A DNA stretch of 64,000 bases from Scandinavium sp002470465. Its GTDB lineage: Bacteria > Pseudomonadota > Gammaproteobacteria > Enterobacterales > Enterobacteriaceae. This document shows positions 1-8,143 of the stretch, piece by piece. The notes under the pieces were generated by a model, which worked only from the letters and a program-made list of their open reading frames with translations, ran no database searches and was not told where the DNA came from. Each line of letters starts with the position of its first letter. The stretch's first letter is position 1. The translations under genes were made by a program, and so were the position numbers. The stretch is from the NCBI RefSeq assembly GCF_040750395.1, contig NZ_JBFLVD010000018.1, positions 62,001 through 126,000 of the forward strand, written 5' to 3'.

Positions 1-396
1 CACCTGCTGCTGTTCTTTTTCAGGTAAATGTGTGGTGCTGTTAAGCACTTTCATTAATGGCGTCGCAGTTGGGAGAGCAGTAATAACCAGGCAACCCGGC
101 ATTACCCGAACATCTAATTTTGTGCCTGTGGTAAACCCGGCTTCCTCCATCCAGGTGCCGTTCAGGCGCAGGCTGGCGCTTCGGGTGTAGCGTTTAGTTC
201 GGTTAGTTTTGCGGTCGTAATGACGAACGCTGACGTAGCTGACCGTCATATTCCTTAATACCTTGGGCTCTGCTTTTCTGGGCAAGCTGCGATTGTTATT
301 TTTGCGTACTGGTTCGTGTTTTTCTGTATTACCTGCCAAAAATTTCGAATGTGTTTTGGCAATAGTGATTACTGGTTTAGAATTGGTGTCAGCCAT
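1..396 (-). CDS. symE: SymE-family type I toxin (partial, runs off left edge)
   Basis: SymE is an SOS-induced endonuclease-like toxin with an AbrB/SpoVT-type fold, normally silenced by the antisense RNA SymR. I translated 132 codons; the 3' end lies outside the window. The family core is clear: LNGTWMEEAGF, then TGTKLDVRV, then MPGCLVITA (about residues 76-105). The start is ATG at 396, preceded by GGAGAG six bases upstream. An internal ATG at 249 would give only the conserved core. The first 49 residues are a basic extension (PVRKNNNRS, LPRKAEPK) that I do not recall in E. coli SymE. A LexA-type promoter lies about 140 bp upstream, and symR overlaps the start codon on the other strand. Family assignment is firm; activity is inferred. 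Confidence 0.85.
   Translation of the reverse strand, partial: MADTNSKPVITIAKTHSKFLAGNTEKHEPVRKNNNRSLPRKAEPKVLRNMTVSYVSVRHYDRKTNRTKRYTRSASLRLNGTWMEEAGFTTGTKLDVRVMPGCLVITALPTATPLMKVLNSTTHLPEKEQQQV
356..383 (+). promoter_or_regulatory. Promoter for symR antisense RNA
   Basis: TTGGCA (356-361), a 16-bp spacer and TAGAAT (378-383) form a strong sigma70-type promoter inside the 5' end of symE on the opposite strand. The expected transcript start is near 390, which puts the RNA across the symE start codon and ribosome-binding site. Confidence 0.6.
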
Positions 397-466
397 ATTC
401 AACTCTCCGTTAGTTGTCTGTGGTCAGCGACATGAAAGTGCTGGTAACACTTTCATGTCGCGCTTA
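390..466 (+). ncRNA. symR: SymR-like antisense RNA
   Basis: From the promoter at 356-383, a transcript starting near 390 would run antisense to the symE start codon (396) and its GGAGAG. It ends at a perfect 14-bp hairpin (arms 427-440 and 448-461, 7-base loop). The predicted length of about 77 nt matches my recollection of E. coli SymR, which blocks symE translation and destabilises its mRNA. The hairpin is followed only by CGCTTATT, so the terminator tail is weak. Ends are inferred from promoter and hairpin positions. Confidence 0.6.
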
Positions 467-532
467 TTAATGATTGATATTCAGCCTTTAAATGCTTCTC
501 TTTTATTACATGTATTAGATTTATTTGTGCCT

Positions 533-561
533 ATTATACCTTGCTGAATAAAAATACAGTA
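533..561 (-). promoter_or_regulatory. symE promoter with LexA (SOS) box
   Basis: Read on the minus strand, TACTGTATTTTTATTCAGCA (542-561) fits the LexA operator CTG-N10-CAG (halves at 557-559 and 544-546). It overlaps the -35 position of a promoter with a perfect -10 TATAAT at 533-538, so bound LexA would block RNA polymerase. The start near 526 gives a 5' UTR of about 130 nt. SOS control is known for E. coli symE; here it follows from the site. Confidence 0.8.
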
Positions 562-763
562 CTGGCTTAATGAGCAAAGTTAATATCTGCGAGGCGGCTT
601 CAGGAAATATTACTGATTAATGTAACGTTGCATTCTTAGTTGTTTCTGTAAATAAATGCCTAGGTGTTAAAAGACAGCATTGGGCAACCGTTGACCTGAC
701 GGAACATAACCCGTCAGACGGTGAACAGACGTACATGCCCCGTTTATCGTATGAAAAGTGAGC

Positions 764-792
764 ATGACAGCTGTAGTAATGGTGAGTATGAT
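764..792 (+). promoter_or_regulatory. parDE promoter with flanking direct repeats
   Basis: ATGACA (764-769), a 17-bp spacer and TATGAT (787-792) make a near-consensus promoter 33 bp before parD. TGAGCATGA (759-767) and TGAGTATGA (783-791) are near-identical direct repeats placed on the -35 and -10 elements, as expected for binding by a ribbon-helix-helix antitoxin. A separate 7-bp inverted repeat (696-702/711-717) lies further upstream. I see no gene between 467 and 824. Confidence 0.5.
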
Positions 793-824
793 TAAATCCT
801 ACTTACTGGAGAAATGGATTACCA

Positions 825-1103
825 ATGAGAACAACACAGCAGATGAGCATCACGCTGCCAAATGAAATGGCGGCGCAGGTGAAAGCTCGGGTTGCCAGCG
901 GTGAATACGCCTCGGAAAGTGAAGTCATCCGTGAAGGGCTTCGCGCGCTAATGGCACGAGATAACGCAGTGGAAAAATGGCTGAATGAACAGGTCGTTCC
1001 CGCATGGGAAGCCCTGCAAAGCGGCGAAACAAAAGGCCTCAGTGGTGACGACATCAGGAGCAGACTTAAAGCCGAGCATAAGAGGGCTACCGGAGAGGAA
1101 TAA
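825..1103 (+). CDS. parD: ParD-family antitoxin
   Basis: A 92-residue type II antitoxin of the ParD/CC2985 family. It would neutralise ParE by direct binding and repress its own promoter. Residues about 7-45 (MSITLPNEMAAQVKARV through SEVIREGLRALMAR) form the ribbon-helix-helix DNA-binding unit; the C-terminal half is the charged tail that wraps the toxin. ATG at 825 has TGGAG 13 bases upstream; a second in-frame ATG at 843 would start directly at the ribbon-helix-helix. The stop codon shares its last A with the parE ATG, so the two are translationally coupled. The pair is inserted between symE and selA, where I recall no such gene in E. coli. Confidence 0.88.
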   Translation: MRTTQQMSITLPNEMAAQVKARVASGEYASESEVIREGLRALMARDNAVEKWLNEQVVPAWEALQSGETKGLSGDDIRSRLKAEHKRATGEE

Positions 1104-1417
1104 TGGATTACAGGGTGGTGTTCGCACCAGAGGCTGAAGAACAACTTGCTGAGTTGTACAGATATATAGCGAAAGAAGCCACACCCGATACTGCGCTGAG
1201 ATATACAGAAAACGTTATTAGTTACTGTGAATCACTGGAGCGGTTCCCCCACAGGGGGAACAGGCGCGATGATATCCTGCAGGGACTCAGAGTCACGAAC
1301 TACCGTAAAAAAACGGTCATAGCTTTCATCATCGATGATGAAAGAGTCACAGTGGCAGGTATATGGCACGGAGGGCAGAACTACGAGAACAACATGTCTT
1401 CTGATGAACCGAACTAA
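1103..1417 (+). CDS. parE: ParE/RelE-superfamily toxin
   Basis: A 104-residue toxin of the ParE branch, whose best-studied members poison DNA gyrase. The fold signature is visible: YRVVFAPEAEEQLAELYRYI at the N-terminus, then the ENVISYCESLERFPHRG segment, then GLRVTNYRKKTVIAFIIDDERVTVAGIWHGG, the typical terminal strands. It begins in the stop codon of parD (one-base overlap). Length and motifs look complete, so the module may be functional. The exact target cannot be read from sequence. Confidence 0.88.
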   Translation: MDYRVVFAPEAEEQLAELYRYIAKEATPDTALRYTENVISYCESLERFPHRGNRRDDILQGLRVTNYRKKTVIAFIIDDERVTVAGIWHGGQNYENNMSSDEPN

Positions 1418-1608
1418 AGCACAGATGCTGGCTGAAAGGCCAGCCTGTGGCGCACAGCCAGGCTTCACCCAGCCCCCGCATTAAGCTGCCTGATATTTCC
1501 CTTTTCACCAAAACCCCGCGCCAGCGCATTGAGAGGCGCAGCATTCATCAATATGATTAAGCCAAAAGCTCCTCTCCCGTCGGGAGGCGGCAGACAACAG
1601 GCTTACTC
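1418..1608 (+). other. parE-selA intergenic region
   Basis: 191 bp without a convincing gene. An imperfect inverted repeat (GGCTGAAAGGCCAGCC near 1433-1448) follows parE and may end its transcript, though no T-run follows. The last 40 bp hold the selA leader hairpin described separately. No clear selA promoter was found. Confidence 0.4.
1571..1590 (+). promoter_or_regulatory. Hairpin in selA leader, possible SECIS-like element
   Basis: CTCCC (1574-1578), loop GTC and GGGAG (1582-1586) form a compact hairpin. It extends by a T-G pair and two C-G pairs around a bulged C (1588). It ends 18 bases before the selA ATG and buries a GGGAGG that could otherwise bind ribosomes. A SECIS-like hairpin in the selAB leader that binds SelB and lowers translation has been described in E. 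coli. Equivalence here is an inference from position and shape; the canonical GGUC apical loop of fdhF is not present. Confidence 0.35.
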
Positions 1609-2997
1609 ATGAACACTGAAAACCCTTCGCTATTCAGTCAGATCCCGGCCACCGATCGCCTGCTGCGCGATCCTGCTTTTACCGTGCTGGTCGAACAGGC
1701 CGGGCACAGCCAGGTCGTGGCCGTGCTGCGTCAGATGCAGGACGAGGCCCGCGCGGCGATTCGCGAGAATGGTACGCTGCCGGACTGGTGTCAGAACTGG
1801 CCGCAGGCCGCCGCCTTGCGGCTGGCCGCTGATGCACAAACCCCGCTGCGTCCGGTGTTTAACCTCACGGGCACCGTTTTGCACACCAATCTCGGGCGTG
1901 CGCTTCAGGCTGAGGCCGCCGTCGAGGCCGTCGCCCAGGTGATGCGTTCTCCGGTGACGCTGGAATATTCGCTGGATGGCGCAGGGCGCGGGCATCGCGA
2001 CAGCGCGCTGGCGGAGCTGCTCTGCCGCCTGACGGGCGCGGAAGACGCCTGTATCGTCAATAACAACGCTGCGGCGGTGCTGCTGATGCTGGCGGCGACG
2101 GCGGGCGGCAAAGAAGTGGTGGTTTCGCGCGGTGAGCTGGTGGAAATCGGCGGCGCGTTCCGCATCCCCGATGTGATGCGCCAGGCGGGCTGCGTGCTGC
2201 ATGAAGTCGGCACCACCAACCGCACCCACGCGCGGGACTACCGCGCAGCCATTAATGAAAGCACCGCGCTGCTGATGAAGGTCCACACCAGCAACTACAG
2301 CGTCGAAGGCTTCACCAAAGCGGTGGACGAAGCGGAACTGGCGACCATCGGGCAGGAGCACGGCATTCCCGTGGTGGCCGATTTGGGCAGCGGTTCACTG
2401 GTAGATTTAAGCCAGTACGGCCTGCCGAAAGAGCCCATGCCGCAGGAGCTTATCGCCAGCGGCGTGAGCCTGGTGAGCTTCTCCGGCGACAAGCTGCTCG
2501 GTGGCCCGCAGGCGGGGATCATCGTCGGCAAGCGGGAGCTTATTGCGAAGCTGCAATCCCACCCGCTCAAGCGTGCGCTGCGGGCCGATAAAATGACCCT
2601 GGCGGCGCTGGAGGCCACGCTGCGCCTCTATCTGCACCCGGAAAAACTGGCTCAGGCGCTGCCAACGCTGCGTTTATTAACCCGCGCTGAAGATGAAATC
2701 CATGCCCTGGGTGAACGCCTTCTGCCTTCGCTTCAGGCGCAGCTTCCGGACTTTACCGTGCGGCTGGAGCCTTGCCTGTCGCAGATTGGCAGCGGCTCGC
2801 TGCCGGTCGATCGTTTACCTTCTCAGGCCCTGACGTTTACCCCCAATGACGGGCGCGGCGCGTCGCTTGAATCGCTTGCCGAACGCTGGCGTCGCCTGGC
2901 GCTTCCCGTCCTCGGGCGCATTTATGACGGGCGCCTGTGGCTCGACCTGCGCTGCCTTGAGGATGAACCGCGCTTTCTGGAGAACCTGCTGAAATGA
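1609..2997 (+). CDS. selA: L-seryl-tRNA(Sec) selenium transferase
   Basis: SelA converts seryl-tRNA(Sec) to selenocysteyl-tRNA(Sec) using selenophosphate, with PLP. The 462-residue product nearly equals the 463 of E. coli SelA and aligns throughout, including NLTGTVLHTNLGRA, NNNAAAVLLMLAA and the PLP lysine Lys295 in FSGDKLLGGPQAG. The N-terminal domain (about 1-75), which binds tRNA(Sec), is present and is the most divergent part. The ATG at 1609 is supported by colinearity (MxTE...LxSQ) although its Shine-Dalgarno is weak. The stop overlaps the selB start by four bases, as in E. coli, giving coupled translation. Confidence 0.98.
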   Translation: MNTENPSLFSQIPATDRLLRDPAFTVLVEQAGHSQVVAVLRQMQDEARAAIRENGTLPDWCQNWPQAAALRLAADAQTPLRPVFNLTGTVLHTNLGRALQAEAAVEAVAQVMRSPVTLEYSLDGAGRGHRDSALAELLCRLTGAEDACIVNNNAAAVLLMLAATAGGKEVVVSRGELVEIGGAFRIPDVMRQAGCVLHEVGTTNRTHARDYRAAINESTALLMKVHTSNYSVEGFTKAVDEAELATIGQEHGIPVVADLGSGSLVDLSQYGLPKEPMPQELIASGVSLVSFSGDKLLGGPQAGIIVGKRELIAKLQSHPLKRALRADKMTLAALEATLRLYLHPEKLAQALPTLRLLTRAEDEIHALGERLLPSLQAQLPDFTVRLEPCLSQIGSGSLPVDRLPSQALTFTPNDGRGASLESLAERWRRLALPVLGRIYDGRLWLDLRCLEDEPRFLENLLK

Positions 2998-4850
2998 TTA
3001 TCGCCACCGCCGGGCACGTCGACCACGGCAAAACCACGCTGCTGGAGGCCATCACCGGGGTGAACGCCTCGCACCTGCCCGAAGAGAAAGCCCGCGGCAT
3101 GACCATCGATCTGGGCTACGCCTACTGGCCGCAGCCTGACGGGCGCGTGCCGGGGTTTATCGACGTGCCGGGCCACGAAAAGTTTCTGGCGAACATGCTG
3201 GCAGGCGTCGGCGGCATCGATCATGCCCTGCTGGTGGTGGCCTGCGACGACGGCGTGATGGCCCAGACCCGCGAGCATCTGGCCATTTTACAGCTGACGG
3301 GCAAGCCGACGCTGACCGTAGCAATGACCAAAACCGATCGCGTGGATGCGGCCCGTGTCGCCGAAGTTCGCCAGCAAATTCTGGATGTTTTGCGTGAATA
3401 CGGGTTTGAGAACGTTTCGCTGTTTGAAACCGCCGCCACGCAAATGCAGGGCATTGATGAGCTGCGCGCCCATCTTTTACAGCTGGCCGAACGCCAGCAC
3501 GTGGAGCATCAGCGCTTCCGGCTGGCGATTGACCGTGCCTTCACCGTAAAAGGCGCAGGCCTGGTGGTGACCGGTACTGCGCTGTCGGGTGAAGTGAATG
3601 TGGGCGATACGCTATGGCTGACGGGTGTGAACAAGCCGATGCGCGTACGAGGCCTGCACGCGCAGAACCAGCCGGTTGAACAGGCCCGCGCCGGGCAGCG
3701 TATTGCGCTGAATATTGCGGGCGATGCGCAGAAAGACGATCTGACGCGCGGCGACTGGCTGCTGGCGCAGCAGCCGCCTGAACCGATGGAACGCGTGATT
3801 GTCGAGCTGCACTGCCACACACCTCTGAGCCAGTGGCAGCCGCTGCATATCCACCACGCGGCGAGCCACATTACCGGGCGCGTTTCGCTGCTGGAGAACA
3901 ACCTGGCGGAGCTGGTGTTCGACACGCCGCTGTGGCTGGCAGACAACGACCGCCTGGTGCTGCGCGATATCTCAGCCCGCGTGACGCTTGCGGGCGCACG
4001 GGTGGTGACGCTCAACCCGCCGCGTCGCGGCAAGCGCAAGCCGGAATATCTGAACTGGCTGGCAACGCTCGCCGATGCCGGAACCGATGCGCAGGCGCTG
4101 GAGATACATTTACAGCGCGATGCGGTTCGCCTGAGTGAGTTTGGCTGGGCGCGACAGCTTAACAACGAAGGTCTGACTGAAATGACCGCGAAGCCGGAAT
4201 TGCTGCGCGCGGATGACAGTATTCTCAGCGCCACACTTGCCGCACGCTGGCAGGAGAAGCTGCTGAACGCGCTGACGATTTATCACGATCAGCATCGCGA
4301 TGAGCCAGGCCCGGGCCGCGAACGCCTGCGCCGCATCGCATTGCCGATGGAGGATGAGGCGCTGGTGCTGGCGCTGCTGGAGCAAATGCGCGTGTCAGGT
4401 CTTATCGCCAGCCATCACGGCTGGCTGCATCTTCCGGATCACAAAGCCGGGTTCACCGACGAGCAGGCCGCGCTGTGGCACAAAGCCGGGCCGATGTTTG
4501 GTGACGAAGCGTGGTGGGTGCGTGATTTGGCGCAGCAGGTGGGTGCGGATGAGCAGGAGATGCGCGTCACGCTGCGGCAGGCCGCGCAGCAGGGCAAGAT
4601 TACGGCGATCGTCAAAGATCGTTATTACCGAAACGATCGGATTGTGCAGTTTGCTGCACTGATCCGCAAACTGGATCAGGAACGCGGCTCAACCTGCGCG
4701 GCAGATTTCCGCGACAGCCTGAACGTCGGGCGCAAGCTGGCCATTCAGATCCTCGAGTATTTCGACCGCATCGGCTTCACGCGCCGTCGCGGCAACGATC
4801 ATCTGCTGCGCGACGCGATGCTGTTCCCTGACGACGGTGACCGCTCTTAA
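2994..4850 (+). CDS. selB: Selenocysteine-specific elongation factor SelB
   Basis: SelB is the EF-Tu-like GTPase that delivers Sec-tRNA(Sec) to UGA codons marked by a SECIS hairpin. At 618 residues it is close to the E. coli protein (614). The GTPase domain starts at once: GHVDHGKT (P-loop, residues 7-14), the switch region RGMTIDLGYAY and DVPGHEKF (G3). Beta-barrel domains follow (FTVKGAGLVVTGTALSGEV), then the tandem winged-helix SECIS-binding tail ending GFTRRRGNDHLLRDAMLFP. The ATG lies inside the selA stop (ATGA). A formate dehydrogenase-type selenoprotein is implied elsewhere in the genome. Confidence 0.98.
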   Translation: MIIATAGHVDHGKTTLLEAITGVNASHLPEEKARGMTIDLGYAYWPQPDGRVPGFIDVPGHEKFLANMLAGVGGIDHALLVVACDDGVMAQTREHLAILQLTGKPTLTVAMTKTDRVDAARVAEVRQQILDVLREYGFENVSLFETAATQMQGIDELRAHLLQLAERQHVEHQRFRLAIDRAFTVKGAGLVVTGTALSGEVNVGDTLWLTGVNKPMRVRGLHAQNQPVEQARAGQRIALNIAGDAQKDDLTRGDWLLAQQPPEPMERVIVELHCHTPLSQWQPLHIHHAASHITGRVSLLENNLAELVFDTPLWLADNDRLVLRDISARVTLAGARVVTLNPPRRGKRKPEYLNWLATLADAGTDAQALEIHLQRDAVRLSEFGWARQLNNEGLTEMTAKPELLRADDSILSATLAARWQEKLLNALTIYHDQHRDEPGPGRERLRRIALPMEDEALVLALLEQMRVSGLIASHHGWLHLPDHKAGFTDEQAALWHKAGPMFGDEAWWVRDLAQQVGADEQEMRVTLRQAAQQGKITAIVKDRYYRNDRIVQFAALIRKLDQERGSTCAADFRDSLNVGRKLAIQILEYFDRIGFTRRRGNDHLLRDAMLFPDDGDRS

Positions 4851-4858
4851 AACCACGA

Positions 4859-4940
4859 TGCCGGATGGCGCTTCGCTTATCCGGCCTACAGGTGTCGTGC
4901 TCTTGTAGGCCCGTGCAAGCGTTAGCGCCGCCGGGCAATC
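4859..4940. repeat. REP/BIME element between convergent selB and emrB-like gene
   Basis: Two facing REP units (GCCGGATGGCGCTTCGCTTATCCGGC and TAGGCCCGTGCAAGCG...GCCGCCGGGCA types) separated by a short linker. It lies between the stop codons of two converging genes, the usual place for mRNA 3'-end protection. Confidence 0.8.
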
Positions 4941-4944
4941 TCAG

Positions 4945-6483
4945 TTAATGCGCAGCCGTAGAAGCCCCCGGCGCACCCGCTCTCACAAACGGCGGGCGCG
5001 TAAACCAGATAATCACGATCAGCCCCATAAAGCCCCAGCCAAGGATCCAGAAGTAATCGATGGTCGACATCATGTAGGCCTGCTGGGTGAGGGTCTGGTC
5101 GATAATCGCAAAATGCTGCTGCGTGGGGCCACCCATCTTCTGCACGTAATCCACCGCTGCCGGGTTGTACTGCGATACGCTCTCCGTCAGGTTCGCGTGG
5201 TGGAAAATCTCCCGGCGCTGCCAGATCCACGTAGTGAGCGATGAAGCGAACGAACCGCCCAATACGCGGAAGAACGTTGCGAGCCCCGAGCCTTCCGCCA
5301 CTTCGTTACCGTGCAGGTTCGACAATACGATCGTGGTCAGCGGCATAAAGAAGAACGCCACGCCAATCCCCATGAACATCTGCACGCCCGCGATGGTGCG
5401 GAAGTCTACGTCGGTGTTGAACTGCGCACGCATCAGGCACGAAACGCCCATCGTCAGGAATGAAATTGAACAGAGCAGGCGCAGGTCCACGCGCGTGGCG
5501 TAGCGGCCCACAATCGGCGTCAGCAGCAGCGGCAAGAAGCCCATCGGTGCGGCGGCAAGCCCGGCCCAGATGGCGGTATAGCCCATCTGCGTTTGCAGCC
5601 ACTGCGGCAGAATAATGTTGATGGCGAAGAACGCCGCGTAACCGAGCATCAGCGCCAGCGTGCCGATGGCGAAGTTGCGGTCCTTAAACAGGCGCAGGTT
5701 GACGATTGGATGGCGTTCGCCCAGCTCCCACATCACGAAGCTGACCAGGCTGATGGCAGACACAATCGACATCACGATAATCGGCGTTGAAGAGAACCAG
5801 TCTTCGTCGTTGCCCTTATCCAGCACCACCTGCAGCAGCCCGATGCCGAGCACTAGCAGCATAATGCCGATGTAGTCGATGGGCGACGACTGGGTGGTTT
5901 CTTCACGCCCGCGCAGCTGCGTCCACACCACGATGGAGGCGAAAATCCCGATCGGCACGTTGATGTAGAAGATCCACGGCCAGGAGTAGTTGTCGGTGAT
6001 CCAGCCGCCGGTAATCGGCCCGACAATCGGCGCGACGACCGTCACCATCGACAGCAGCGCCAGCGCCATGCTGCGCTTCATCGGCGGGAAAATCACCAGT
6101 AGCAGCGTCTGACACATCGGGAACATCGGCCCGGCGAAAAAGCCCTGCAGCGCGCGGAAGATAATCAGCTCCGTCATACTGTGGGCGAAACCGCACAGGA
6201 ATGAGGTCAGCGTGAAAAACATCACCGAGGCGATAAACAGCCGCAGCTGGCCGAAGCGACGGGTAAACCAGCCGGTAAGCGGCAGGGCGATAGCGTTACA
6301 CACCGCAAAGGAGGTAATAACCCACGTGCCCTGATCGGCGCTTACCCCGAGGTTGCCGGAAATGGTCGGCAGCGCCACGTTGGCGATGGTGGAGTCCAGC
6401 ACCTGCATGAAGGTGGCCAGCGACAGCGCGAGCGTCGCCAGAAACAGGCTGGGCGGCGTAAAGGCCGCCTTAGGCTCTGACAT
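4945..6483 (-). CDS. DHA2-family MFS multidrug exporter, EmrB-like
   Basis: A 512-residue drug:H+ antiporter with about 14 membrane segments, the same length as E. coli EmrB. The opening LSLATFMQVLDSTIANVALPTI and ADQGTWVITSF is the EmrB/QacA signature. The motif A loop (TGWFTRRFGQLRLF) and the antiporter motif C (APIVGPITGGWI) are both present. Divergence and location (next to selB rather than near mprA/gshA) suggest a second Emr system rather than emrB itself. It is last in a minus-strand operon after a MarR regulator and an EmrA-like adaptor, 10 bp downstream of the latter. It should work with the adaptor and TolC across both membranes. Substrates are unknown. Confidence 0.9.
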   Translation of the reverse strand: MSEPKAAFTPPSLFLATLALSLATFMQVLDSTIANVALPTISGNLGVSADQGTWVITSFAVCNAIALPLTGWFTRRFGQLRLFIASVMFFTLTSFLCGFAHSMTELIIFRALQGFFAGPMFPMCQTLLLVIFPPMKRSMALALLSMVTVVAPIVGPITGGWITDNYSWPWIFYINVPIGIFASIVVWTQLRGREETTQSSPIDYIGIMLLVLGIGLLQVVLDKGNDEDWFSSTPIIVMSIVSAISLVSFVMWELGERHPIVNLRLFKDRNFAIGTLALMLGYAAFFAINIILPQWLQTQMGYTAIWAGLAAAPMGFLPLLLTPIVGRYATRVDLRLLCSISFLTMGVSCLMRAQFNTDVDFRTIAGVQMFMGIGVAFFFMPLTTIVLSNLHGNEVAEGSGLATFFRVLGGSFASSLTTWIWQRREIFHHANLTESVSQYNPAAVDYVQKMGGPTQQHFAIIDQTLTQQAYMMSTIDYFWILGWGFMGLIVIIWFTRPPFVRAGAPGASTAAH

Positions 6484-6493
6484 AGCGTCTCTC

Positions 6494-7672
6494 TTAGCGC
6501 TGGGCTACAGCACTGCTGTTGTCATGCAAAATTTTGGCGACCAGCTTGTCGGCAGCGGTCATCGGCGTGTCGTATACGTCAGTGGTAAAGCGCGGTTTCT
6601 CCACCGTTTTCTGCGGCAGCAGATGACCGTCGGCGTCGCGGATATCCACCTTCACGTTCATCGACAGGCCGATACGCAGCGGGTGCTTCTGCATGTCGTG
6701 TTCATCAAGGGCAATACGTACCGGCAGACGCTGCACAATCTTGATCCAGTTACCGCTGGCGTTCTGGGCTGGCAGCAGCGAGAAGGCGCTGCCGGTGCCG
6801 ATCCCCAGGCTCTCAATCACGCCGTGGTACTGCACGTCATCGCCGTACAGGTCGGCATTCAGCGTCACTTTCTGGCCAAGGCGCATGTCCTGCATCTGGC
6901 TCTCTTTGAAGTTCGCGTCCACCCACACTTCCTTCAGCGGCACGATGGCGAGCAGCGTGGTGCCTGAAGTGACCCGCATGCCGAGCTGTACCGCGCGTTT
7001 GGCGACGTAGCCGCTTACCGGCGCAACGATGGTGGCGCGGGAGTTATCGAGATAGCGCTGACGAAGCGTGGCAACGGCGGTTTTGATTTCCGGATGCTGG
7101 TCGATAACGGTGTTATCAATCATCGCCTGGTTCGTTTTCAGTGCCTGTTCGGTGGCCAGTAAATCGCTCTGCGCGCTGGTTACGGCATCGCGGTAGTGGG
7201 CCAGATCTTCCCTGGCAATTGCCCCGGAAGCGGCGATTTTCAACCGGCGGGCGTAGTCACTCTGCGCGGTTTGCAGGGCAACTTTTTTCGCGGCCACCTG
7301 CGCGCGGTAGTTATCCGCGGTGCTGTACAGGCCGCGAACCTGGCGCACGGTGCTGGCGAGATCGGCTTCGGCCTGCTGCAACGCAATTTCGGTGTCGCTC
7401 GGATCGAGCAGCACCAGCGGCTGGCCCTTCTGCACAAAATCCCCTTCATCGACGCTGACCTGGGTGACGGTGCCCGCAATCTGCGGCGTCAGCGTGACCT
7501 GGTTGCCGTTGACGTAGGCATCGTCAGTAGACTCGTAATAGCGGGCATAAAGCAGATACCAGGCGAGGCAACCTGCCGCCGCCAGCATCAGCACGAGGAA
7601 CAGGATCGCAAAGTTGCGTTTGCGTTTACTCGGGCGTTTTTCAGGTGCCGGAGCGGTATTTTCCATAGACAT
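6494..7672 (-). CDS. HlyD/EmrA-family membrane fusion (adaptor) protein
   Basis: This 392-residue periplasmic adaptor links the neighbouring exporter to an outer-membrane channel, presumably TolC. A basic cytoplasmic start (EKRPSKRKRN) precedes one membrane anchor (about residues 22-44). The first half of a biotinyl-lipoyl domain follows (AGTVTQVSVDEGDFVQKGQPLVLLD, including VQKG), then a long helical hairpin (about 85-200), then the second half (TIVAPVSGYVAKRAVQLGMRVTSGTTLLAIVP). The length and order match EmrA (390). It lies 15 bp after the MarR gene and 10 bp before the exporter. Confidence 0.92.
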   Translation of the reverse strand: MSMENTAPAPEKRPSKRKRNFAILFLVLMLAAAGCLAWYLLYARYYESTDDAYVNGNQVTLTPQIAGTVTQVSVDEGDFVQKGQPLVLLDPSDTEIALQQAEADLASTVRQVRGLYSTADNYRAQVAAKKVALQTAQSDYARRLKIAASGAIAREDLAHYRDAVTSAQSDLLATEQALKTNQAMIDNTVIDQHPEIKTAVATLRQRYLDNSRATIVAPVSGYVAKRAVQLGMRVTSGTTLLAIVPLKEVWVDANFKESQMQDMRLGQKVTLNADLYGDDVQYHGVIESLGIGTGSAFSLLPAQNASGNWIKIVQRLPVRIALDEHDMQKHPLRIGLSMNVKVDIRDADGHLLPQKTVEKPRFTTDVYDTPMTAADKLVAKILHDNSSAVAQR

Positions 7673-7687
7673 AGCGTGTGGCCTTTA

Positions 7688-8143
7688 TTAGCGATGGGGG
7701 GCCGTAAATTCATCCGGCAGCATTTTTATCAGCAGGTGAGTCAGCTGGTGCGATTCTTCCGTGGTCAGGCGAGCGGTTAACTCGCCCAGAATGGTTTTCA
7801 ACGCCTCATTTTGAAAGGTTTCGCACAGCGCCTGGCCTTTGGCGGTCAGCGCCAGGATCACCTGACGTTTGTCCTGCGGGTTGGGGTGGCGCTCAATCAG
7901 ATCGCTCTTCACCATCCGCTCTACCATCCGGCTCATGGCACCGGTATCCATTTGCAGGCTTTTGCAGATTTCTGCCGGGCTGGTATTACCTTTAAATATA
8001 TTAATCAACACCTTAAATTGCGGAGCGGTAATGCCGCTGCCGGAAAAATAGTGGCCGATAAGCTGGTCTTTAAACTGGTTTGCCAAATGGAACAACAGGC
8101 CAAGGTGCAGGTTTTTGTCAGAAGAAGCGGTGGAAGAAGTCAT
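7688..8143 (-). CDS. MarR-family transcriptional regulator of the efflux operon
   Basis: A 151-residue winged-helix regulator, probably the repressor of this emrRAB-like operon. The MarR core is visible: ITAPQFKVLINIF, SPAEICKSLQMDTGAMSRMVERMVKSDLIERHPNPQDKRQVILALTAKGQAL (recognition helix and wing). I place the start at the ATG at 8143 (MTSSTASS). A longer reading from a TTG at 8200 would put its first codon inside a consensus -35 box and translate the operator repeats, so it is unlikely. It is first in the operon, in the same order as emrR-emrA-emrB. Confidence 0.88.
   Translation of the reverse strand: MTSSTASSDKNLHLGLLFHLANQFKDQLIGHYFSGSGITAPQFKVLINIFKGNTSPAEICKSLQMDTGAMSRMVERMVKSDLIERHPNPQDKRQVILALTAKGQALCETFQNEALKTILGELTARLTTEESHQLTHLLIKMLPDEFTAPHR

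Noticed and set aside
427..461. Hairpin near symE considered as an insertion-sequence end or attachment site
   Set aside because: It is better explained as the 3' hairpin of symR, given the promoter at 356-383 and the 77-nt spacing.
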